A stretch of DNA of 22,049 nt from CAZAMP01 sp964486455 (GTDB lineage Bacteria > Eisenbacteria > RBG-16-71-46 > CAZAMP01), in assembly GCA_964486455.1 (NCBI GenBank), contig CAZAMP010000060.1, forward strand, positions 1 through 22,049, in the 5' to 3' direction. Under the pieces are notes generated by a model. That model saw only the letters and a program-made list of their open reading frames with translations. It was not told the DNA's origin and did not search any database. Below are positions 1 through 5,044 of the stretch, in pieces. Both the position numbers and the translations under genes were made by a program. Position 1 is the stretch's first letter; every line of letters starts with the position of its first letter.

Positions 1-1
1 G

Positions 2-247
2 GGAGGATACGCCGTCCTCTCGCTCAGCTCATACACAACTTCCGACCATAGCTCGAATCGCTATGCCGGGAACACAGACCTTCCCGATTCGGCCGGCTGG
101 AACGGACCATTCCACCCGTATCATCTCATCTTGAGACACAGGCGGAAGATTTGGGTGCATGAAATCAGCCATAAGGGAGTGTTTCATGATTTGCGGATCA
201 AGGAGGCACGGGAGCCCCCTCGCCGGTCGATACATACGCTAAGCTAA
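2..247 (+). CDS. possible 3' end of a gene entering from the left edge
   Basis: A frame starting at base 2 stays open for 81 codons to a TAA at 245-247 and has no start codon inside the window near its beginning. The translation contains short aromatic and glycine stretches (GGYAVLSLSSY, then SAGWNGPFHPYHL) and a basic tail, but I do not recognise a family. In DNA of this composition an 81-codon open stretch can occur by chance, and a minus-strand frame of 68 codons overlaps it. It is listed only because the next gene has its own promoter-like region downstream. Nothing else is recognisable in 1-250. Confidence 0.25.
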   Translation, partial: GGYAVLSLSSYTTSDHSSNRYAGNTDLPDSAGWNGPFHPYHLILRHRRKIWVHEISHKGVFHDLRIKEAREPPRRSIHTLS

Positions 248-249
248 AC

Positions 250-290
250 TTGACTAGTCACTAACGTGGATGGTAGACTCTTACAGTCTA
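250..290 (+). promoter_or_regulatory. candidate promoter with two inverted repeats
   Basis: TTGACT at 250-255 and TAGACT at 274-279 are separated by 18 bases and resemble -35 and -10 boxes. The -35 overlaps the perfect palindrome TGACTAGTCA (251-260). The -10 forms the left arm of TAGACT-N5-AGTCTA (274-290). This would give the downstream secreted-protein gene a leader of about 135 bases. Seen directly in sequence; promoter function is inferred. Confidence 0.3.
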
Positions 291-424
291 GTAGTGGCAT
301 GGCCGGCGTGCGTACGCCGTGTCGATGTCTGCAGCGATGTGTTCAGTCATCGGGGGATTCACAGCGTTCGGGGTTTCAACGTCCGTTGGGAGTTCACCAG
401 GATCATCACCAAAGGAGAACCGGA

Positions 425-1030
425 ATGAAGAAACTGCTAGTTGCGGTTTGCGTACTCGCCCTCGCCTCTCCCGTGCTCGCGGCGGATTGGAATGAGGTAG
501 ACGACGCGCCCGAGCTACCTCCGGGCCAGACAACGGTCGGCGACGGTTCGCTTGACAACATCTTCGGCAGCCTAACTGCAGACGAAGCGGACATGTACTG
601 CGTCGACGTCGCGGATCCGGCCGCGTTCCGCGCGACCACCTGCAACGTCACGACCTATGACACGCAGCTCTTCCTGTTCGACATGGCCGGCTACGGCGTC
701 TCGTTCAACGACGACGATCCGGGCGGCTGTGGGCTGCAGTCGACGGTCACCGGAGCCTTCATGGATGGTGCCGGCCAGTACCTGCTGGCGATCAGCAGCT
801 ACAACTACGATCCGGAAAGCGCCTCCGGCTACATTTGGGAAAACTCGCCGTACGGCGTGGAGCGCGCACCGGATGGTCCTGGTGCGTTGGATCCCGTCAT
901 CGCCTGGTTTGGCTCGGGCTACAACACGGGCGCCTACCAGATCGCTCTGGTCGGCGCTGGCTTCTGCGAGGGTGGCGGCACCCCGATCGAGCCTGCCAGC
1001 TGGGGCCAGATCAAGAGCACGTTTAAGTAA
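425..1030 (+). CDS. secreted protein with PPC-like (bacterial pre-peptidase C-terminal-type) beta domain
   Basis: This encodes 201 residues. The ATG at 425 is chosen over upstream in-frame starts because AAAGGAG lies 7 bases before it and a clear signal peptide follows: MKK, a hydrophobic core (LLVAVCVLALAS) and an Ala-x-Ala cleavage site near residue 20. The mature part (DNIFGSLTADEADMYCVDV, then a D-TQLFLFD block and a GQYLLAIS block near the middle) has the layout of PPC-type beta-sandwich domains, which occur as accessory modules on exported proteins. No catalytic domain is attached. Several Cys residues (around 57, 69 and 103) could form disulfides in the periplasm. The gene is monocistronic, with a strong terminator about 38 bases after the stop. 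The family assignment is from pattern, not from a search; exact function is unknown. Confidence 0.82.
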   Translation: MKKLLVAVCVLALASPVLAADWNEVDDAPELPPGQTTVGDGSLDNIFGSLTADEADMYCVDVADPAAFRATTCNVTTYDTQLFLFDMAGYGVSFNDDDPGGCGLQSTVTGAFMDGAGQYLLAISSYNYDPESASGYIWENSPYGVERAPDGPGALDPVIAWFGSGYNTGAYQIALVGAGFCEGGGTPIEPASWGQIKSTFK

Positions 1031-1068
1031 ACGGCTCGCCGGACACTGACTAAAGTCTGTGTACGCAA

Positions 1069-1099
1069 GGCCCGGGGCCCTGTCCCCGGGCCATTTTCT
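1069..1099 (+). terminator. Rho-independent terminator
   Basis: Perfect 9-bp stem GGCCCGGGG (1069-1077) / CCCCGGGCC (1084-1092) with a 6-base loop, followed by ATTTTCT. It ends the transcript of the PPC-like protein gene. Confidence 0.85.
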
Positions 1100-1266
1100 A
1101 TGGACTTACCCCCATCGATTCCCATAAACGCGCCCTGCGTCACCTCAACTAACACATTAAGAATTCAGCACTTAGCCAAGGTTCGACCGCCGAGAACCGA
1201 TAGGAAACTGACAAGAGTGTGTCAGCTTCAACCCGAGTGTGCCATCCACTGAGAGGGCGTCCTGAG

Positions 1267-2400
1267 ATGATTTGGAACAAGAAACCGGTCAAGAAAGCGA
1301 GCCCGACAGCTGGTAAGACCACCACCCGCACGGATGCGACATCCGCGGCTTCGGCCGATCCCGCGTCGATCGCGTCCGCGCTCACCTTGCTCGGCAACCT
1401 CATTGAGCCGCTCGGCGAGCTCATGCGGGAGATCGGTGACCCGAATGCGCCACTCGTCCGCGAACCCGCCGTCGACTGGGCCCGACACGTGCGGACGGGC
1501 AAACCCATGAAAGAGGGTGAAGAGGCATCTGAGGAAGGCTCCGGGCGCGACTGGGATGGCCTCCGGCAGTTCACGGCGGCCGCCCAGAACATGGAGCGGG
1601 AGGCCGTCACCAAGACCGTGAAGGATCTCCGAGACTCCCTCAAGGACGTCATTGAGAAGGTCAGCCACACAATCGCGGCTGACCGCGCGGGCGACAAGCT
1701 CATGGCGGGGACGATGGACAAGTTGGGGCAGGCCGTCGAATCCAACTCCATCGAAGATCTGAAGAAGAGCGCGACCGAGGCGGTCGGCGTCATCAACGAC
1801 GCCATCAGCGATAGAAAGAGGCGCCAGGAAGCCCAGATCAACGAGCTGGACTCGCGGCTCGCCGCGATGTCGGGAGAGCTCCAAAGCGCGAAGGAGAGTG
1901 CGACCAAGGACGGGCTCACGGGCCTCTTCAATCGCAAGGCGTTCGACGATGAACTCAAGCGAGCCATCGAGAACGGGCGTCGGCGCGACTTTCGCGCGAG
2001 CCTCATGATGATCGACGGTGACCGTTTCAAGAACATCAACGACACGTACGGACATCAAGCCGGAGACGCGGTACTCGTCGCGCTGGCGAAGTGCCTACGG
2101 ACGACCTTCACGCGCCGAGGCGACTTCTCGGCCCGCTACGGTGGCGAGGAGTTCGCCGTACTCATCACCGGCGTATCCCGAGAGACCGCCTACACGATGG
2201 GCCGGAAGATCGTGAAGAACGTGCGCGCGCTCAAGATCGAGTACGAAGGGACGGAGATTCCGTTCACGATCTCCGCCGGCGTCACCATGTTGAAGAACGG
2301 AGAGAACGCGGAGATCTGGCTGGCCCGGGCGGACCAGGCACTCTACGAGGCCAAGTCGTCCGGTCGCGATCGAGCGATCTTGGCCGACCCAGAGGATTGA
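1267..2400 (+). CDS. diguanylate cyclase (GGDEF domain protein), cytoplasmic
   Basis: This encodes 377 residues. It makes c-di-GMP from two GTP. The C-terminal GGDEF domain (about residues 210-375) has the active-site signature GGEEF at 292-296 and an intact inhibitory I-site RRGD at 283-286, five residues upstream, so product feedback inhibition is expected. The N-terminal half (about 1-200) has no transmembrane segment or signal peptide. It is predicted helical and ends in a coiled coil (around 175-208, INELDSRLAAMSGELQSAKE) leading into the catalytic domain, a common way to couple dimerisation to activity. I do not recognise a named sensor domain there. A GTG 48 bases upstream is in frame, but ATG 1267 has a weak GAGAGGG about 9 bases before it and is preferred. 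No EAL domain is present. It appears to be a single-gene transcript, closed by the hairpin at 2439-2474. Confidence 0.95.
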   Translation: MIWNKKPVKKASPTAGKTTTRTDATSAASADPASIASALTLLGNLIEPLGELMREIGDPNAPLVREPAVDWARHVRTGKPMKEGEEASEEGSGRDWDGLRQFTAAAQNMEREAVTKTVKDLRDSLKDVIEKVSHTIAADRAGDKLMAGTMDKLGQAVESNSIEDLKKSATEAVGVINDAISDRKRRQEAQINELDSRLAAMSGELQSAKESATKDGLTGLFNRKAFDDELKRAIENGRRRDFRASLMMIDGDRFKNINDTYGHQAGDAVLVALAKCLRTTFTRRGDFSARYGGEEFAVLITGVSRETAYTMGRKIVKNVRALKIEYEGTEIPFTISAGVTMLKNGENAEIWLARADQALYEAKSSGRDRAILADPED

Positions 2401-2438
2401 CCCCACCACACCGACGGTAGATGCTCACCGCCGTTCGG

Positions 2439-2480
2439 ACACCGGACCTCCGCCGTTGAGCTGGGGTCCGGTGTTTGTTT
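2439..2480 (+). terminator. terminator-like hairpin after the diguanylate cyclase gene
   Basis: Perfect 10-bp arms ACACCGGACC (2439-2448) / GGTCCGGTGT (2465-2474) with a 16-base loop, followed by TTGTTTG. The loop is long, so termination efficiency is uncertain. Confidence 0.65.
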
Positions 2481-2582
2481 GAGACCCGTCACTGAACTGC
2501 CGGGGACCGCGGGCGAACCGGCAGCCGGCCACCTCACAGTGCGATCGTCTCGCAGCCGGCCCAACGCCCAGATGGCGCGGTT

Positions 2583-2645
2583 TCACTCCTTCAGGCTGTA
2601 GTTCACGGCACCAACAAGCAGCTTCGCGAGACGCGGATCCCGCAC
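2583..2645 (-). pseudogene. possible relic of an M29-type aminopeptidase N-terminus
   Basis: Reading the minus strand from GTG at 2645, with GGGAGG 7 bases upstream, gives a 20-residue frame: MRDPRLAKLL, then VGAVNYSLKE, then TGA. From memory of the family, M29 metallo-aminopeptidases often begin with a DPR-x-x-KLA-x-x-L-V-NYS-x-x-VKPG pattern, and DPRLAKLL and VNYSLK fit it closely. After SLK, a shift of frame reads V-K-P before the similarity disappears. That is what a decayed or truncated copy would look like. The metal-binding part of the enzyme is absent. Alternatively this is a chance similarity or a genuine tiny ORF; confidence is low. Confidence 0.33.
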
Positions 2646-2732
2646 GTCGAAACCTCCCGATCGGATGGCATCCTCATCGTGTAGCTCCACACGATCAGCA
2701 ACCGAACCGGCCGCGTCAAGTTCCGACTCCGT

Positions 2733-2924
2733 CTACTGTGCGCGCCGTGCCCGCATCGACTGCCCGATCCAGGACAGGCCGACGATCGCCCAGGTCACCC
2801 CGAACACGACTTGGCCGACGGGGTCCTCCTTCAGGATGAGGCCGAAAAGACTGACGGCGGAGATCGTCAGAGCGATCACCGCCGCTATGGCGCTCGTTCT
2901 CGGCGCCGAATCCCACCTGATCAT
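2733..2924 (-). CDS. small two-helix membrane protein, hypothetical
   Basis: This encodes 63 residues from ATG 2924, with AAAAGGAG 8 bases upstream on the minus strand, a good ribosome binding site. After a short basic start (MIRWDSAPRTS) come two hydrophobic segments, about residues 11-31 (AIAAVIALTISAVSLFGLIL) and 36-54 (VGQVVFGVTWAIVGLSWIG). A short polar loop (KEDP) joins them, and the tail is positively charged (SMRARRAQ), so both ends are probably cytoplasmic. No family is recognised. The protein-like hydrophobic pattern plus the Shine-Dalgarno make it likelier than the overlapping frames. It is transcribed away from the lipoprotein gene at 3156 and shares the 231-base divergent region with it. 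Confidence 0.6.
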   Translation of the reverse strand: MIRWDSAPRTSAIAAVIALTISAVSLFGLILKEDPVGQVVFGVTWAIVGLSWIGQSMRARRAQ

Positions 2925-3155
2925 GCCGCACGCTCCTTTTCTCCATCACATCCATCTCGTCGCGGCTTCGTTGTCGATTCGCGCTGTCGCTAATCGGGTG
3001 GACGACGATCGGAGCTTCGCGCCGCCCATTCCCATCACGCACTCTTCACGGTATCGTACGATTTGGAGTGGACACGGTTGCCGAAACACGATCACCCGCT
3101 CGGTTTCATCCGCGCCGCCGGCCGGACCACCCGGCCGGAGAAAGGACGATGTGTA

Positions 3156-4022
3156 ATGCTTCCGCCCCGTCTCACCACGTACGGTCTGCTTTGTGCGACG
3201 ACCGCCATTCTGTGTCTCACCGGCTGTGCCGGCGTGATCGATCTGATTTCGAAAACCGGTCTTCCGAAGCCCAGCGCGGAACTGGTCGGTGCCCGGGTCG
3301 AGGAGTTGAGCCTTCGGTCCGCCGGCCTGAGGTTCGACGTCAAAGTGTCGAACCCACTGAATGTCGGCGTTCCGCTGCGCGACATCGACTATGCGCTCGA
3401 CGCCGATGGCGCTCAGATCCTACGGGGAACGGCAAACCTCACGGAGAGCATCCCGCCCGGTGGGTCCCAACTCGTGACGCTCCCGCTCACCGTCGATCTC
3501 ATTGAACTCGTGCGAACCGTTGCGAGGCTACGCCCGGGACAGGTTGTCGACTACGCCGCCGCTCTTACGATCCACGTCGACCTCCCCTCGACGGGAAGCA
3601 TGGGCATTCCGCTGCGTGCCGATGGACGGTTTCCCATCCCAAGTGCTCCGAGCGCGCAGATCGTGTCACTCGCGTGGCATGAGCTTTCGCTCAGCCGGAT
3701 CCGCGGCACCATGAACCTCGAGTTGGGCAACACGAACGCCTTCCCCGTTGAGATCCAGGACCTCTCATATGCGTTGACGCTGGGCGACCGTAGAATCGTC
3801 GATGGAACGACCCCCGCCGTCTCCGCCTTTGCCGCCGGGAAGTCCGCCACGATCGAGATCCCCGTCCATGCCTCACCCGCAGAGCTCGGCCTCGGCATAC
3901 TCCAGACTCTTCGGGGACGCGAAACAACCTATGCACTTCAAGGAGTTGCCAAGTTTCGTTCCGAGTTCGGTCCTATCGAACTCTCGTACGGGGGTGATGG
4001 GAGAACGACGATGACGCACTAG
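3156..4022 (+). CDS. LEA14/WHy-domain lipoprotein (two WHy repeats)
   Basis: This encodes 288 residues. The N-terminus is a lipoprotein signal: a hydrophobic stretch, then the lipobox LTGC at 21-24, so Cys24 would be lipidated. No Asp follows it, and final membrane location is not clear from sequence. The mature protein contains two homologous halves, about 40-150 and 165-280. Each has the WHy/LEA_2 pattern of a beta-sandwich: hSLRSAGLRFDVKVSNPLNV in the first and a LSLSRIRGTMNLELGNTNAF equivalent in the second, each followed by a DhsYAL-x-hG/A strand pair and a block on how a base value is modified (LTES..., AVSAF...). WHy proteins in bacteria are linked to stress and desiccation, and those with a lipobox are common in Gram-negatives. 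ATG 3156 is chosen because AGGA lies 9 bases upstream and the signal peptide starts there; the longer in-frame extension is Arg-rich and unlikely. Confidence 0.88.
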   Translation: MLPPRLTTYGLLCATTAILCLTGCAGVIDLISKTGLPKPSAELVGARVEELSLRSAGLRFDVKVSNPLNVGVPLRDIDYALDADGAQILRGTANLTESIPPGGSQLVTLPLTVDLIELVRTVARLRPGQVVDYAAALTIHVDLPSTGSMGIPLRADGRFPIPSAPSAQIVSLAWHELSLSRIRGTMNLELGNTNAFPVEIQDLSYALTLGDRRIVDGTTPAVSAFAAGKSATIEIPVHASPAELGLGILQTLRGRETTYALQGVAKFRSEFGPIELSYGGDGRTTMTH

Positions 4023-4189
4023 ACCGGCGTCCGGGAGCGGGTCCGAAGCTCATACCTCTAACTGGATGCCCCATATGGAGGTACATGCGAACCGATCAAA
4101 GACCCACCATCTCTTCCGCGGATGGATCGAGTCGACGGGAGATCGGCCGCTCACCCCCCATCGCCCGGAACTAACAGTCAGACCAGAGG

Positions 4190-4218
4190 TTGACACGCTG
4201 CGGGTACGCTGCTAGCGT
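4190..4218 (+). promoter_or_regulatory. candidate sigma70-type promoter of the RRM gene
   Basis: TTGACA (4190-4195) and TAGCGT (4213-4218) are separated by 17 bases. The -35 is perfect. The -10 keeps the most conserved T, A and final T. Transcription would start near 4225, leaving a long leader typical of temperature-regulated RNA-binding protein genes. Predicted from sequence only. Confidence 0.4.
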
Positions 4219-4264
4219 TTACCCTGGCCGGCGGAGCGCCGTGATATCCGGGTGAGCAACCTCT

Positions 4265-4281
4265 CGAAAGCACGCCTTTCG
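4265..4281 (+). other. small hairpin in the RRM gene leader
   Basis: CGAAAG (4265-4270) pairs with CTTTCG (4276-4281) across a 5-base loop, about 40 bases downstream of the predicted transcription start. It could be part of a structured 5' leader. Confidence 0.3.
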
Positions 4282-4408
4282 CAAGTTCCCTCCCAGGAAT
4301 CACTAATTGCCCTGCAGCAGCCGATTGTAGAAGGGGGCCGACGCGGTGTCGGAACCCAGTTCACCAGAGCGCATGCGCCAGCAGGCGGATGCCAGAAAAG
4401 GATTCGAG

Positions 4409-4693
4409 ATGTCCAAGAAGATCTACGTGGGGAACCTACCCTTCAGCGCCACCGAGAGCGAGATTCGCGAGCTCTTTGAGCCCCACGGAACCGTCCATTC
4501 CGTCAACCTCATCGAGGACCGCGACACGGGTCGCCCGCGCGGTTTCGGCTTCGTCGAGATGGATGACGCTGCGGCCGACGCGGCGATCGCCGCGCTTGAG
4601 GGCACGGTCATGGGCGGACGCAATCTCAACATCAACGAGGCACGCCCGCGCACGGATCGTGGCGGCGGCGGCGGACGTAGTAACCGCTGGTAG
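4409..4693 (+). CDS. bacterial RRM-type RNA-binding protein with glycine-rich tail
   Basis: This encodes 94 residues. It has a single RNA recognition motif: RNP2 IYVGNL at residues 4-9 and RNP1 RGFGFVEM at about 44-51, both complete with the aromatic residues that stack on RNA. The tail is Arg/Gly-rich (RTDRGGGGGRSNRW). This is the usual build of the small RNA-binding proteins of cyanobacteria and many other bacteria, several of which are cold-induced and may act as RNA chaperones. ATG 4409 has AAGGA 6 bases upstream. A longer in-frame start at 4346 is less plausible because the family begins MSKKIYVGNL. The long leader and promoter upstream, and the stem-loop just after the stop, suggest post-transcriptional control, though this is inferred. 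Confidence 0.95.
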   Translation: MSKKIYVGNLPFSATESEIRELFEPHGTVHSVNLIEDRDTGRPRGFGFVEMDDAAADAAIAALEGTVMGGRNLNINEARPRTDRGGGGGRSNRW

Positions 4694-4701
4694 TACGCGC
4701 C

Positions 4702-4748
4702 ATCGGGCGTCGTCGGAGTTAGCTTAGGCCCCTCGGATGACGCCCGAT
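4702..4748. other. stem-loop between the convergent RRM gene and small minus-strand gene
   Basis: ATCGGGCGTC (4702-4711) pairs perfectly with GACGCCCGAT (4739-4748), and three further inner pairs (one G-U) extend the stem to about 13 bp. There is no U-run on either strand, so it is more likely an RNA-stabilising or bidirectional end structure than a classical terminator. Confidence 0.5.
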
Positions 4749-4955
4749 CACATTCCCCTTCGCAGTTCCCGCATCGCACGCGCATAGGATTCGTATGCGC
4801 TGAACTCGATCGAACGGTCACTTACCTAGCGTATCCCATCTGTTGCCGTCCTCGCTCAGAGCCCATATCATCCAGCCATCGTCAGTCCGCCGTAGATTCC
4901 AAGCGAACGTCCTCCCCGCCATCTCGAAACCCTTTTCCAGCTCTCTCGTAGACAT
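4748..4955 (-). pseudogene. small hypothetical gene split by an apparent frameshift
   Basis: On the minus strand, ATG 4955 (GGGAG about 10 bases upstream) opens a 45-residue frame that starts MSTRELEKGFEMAG and ends DGNRWDTLGK at TGA 4820-4818. The sequence is protein-like, with the acidic-aromatic segment DDGWMIWALSEDGNRWD. Immediately past that point another phase reads VSDRSIEFSAYESYARAM, then RELRRGM and a TGA at 4750-4748, again protein-like. One indel near 4820 would join the two into a single product of about 68 residues. Either the gene is broken in this genome, the sequence has an error here, or the 45-residue version is real and the rest a relic. No family recognised. Confidence 0.4.
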
Positions 4956-5044
4956 CTGGGTATGACTCCCGTATCCAACAGATGTGTCATTCGGTTGTTC
5001 GGGCCATGCCGGCCGACAGCCGCCAAACCCGATGGGGAAACCCG
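4956..5044. other. short divergent region
   Basis: This 89-base spacer lies between the small minus-strand gene and the DUF5916 gene. An open in-frame extension of the latter from 4982 is present but reads as non-coding. Together with the frameshifted gene it makes up most of the 351-base gap after the RRM gene. Confidence 0.4.

Larger units (their letters stand above)
2401..2732. other. intergenic stretch with terminator and a possible gene relic
   Basis: This gap holds the diguanylate cyclase terminator (2439-2480) and a short minus-strand relic resembling the start of an M29 aminopeptidase (2583-2645). The remaining bases show no convincing reading frame or RNA gene. Confidence 0.5.
4023..4408. 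other. 386-base leader region upstream of the RRM gene
   Basis: No convincing gene is seen. The right half looks like a promoter plus a leader of roughly 180 bases for the RNA-binding protein gene. A GTG at 4252 opens a frame that runs into the RRM gene in another phase, but its product does not look like a protein. Confidence 0.5.

Noticed and set aside
1037..1049. GCCGGACACTGA after the PPC-protein stop, also found in the terminal repeats near 22020
   Set aside because: Only 12 bases match. The rest of the repeat unit (ATTCC and its spacing) is missing, so it is probably coincidence rather than an element scar.
3053..3062. Palindrome ATCGTACGAT upstream of the WHy lipoprotein gene
   Set aside because: A 10-bp palindrome is expected by chance in 22 kb and has no repeat or clear promoter boxes beside it.
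4252..4479. 75-codon ORF overlapping the RRM gene in another frame
   Set aside because: Its start lies in the predicted leader and its second half is a shadow of the RRM coding sequence.
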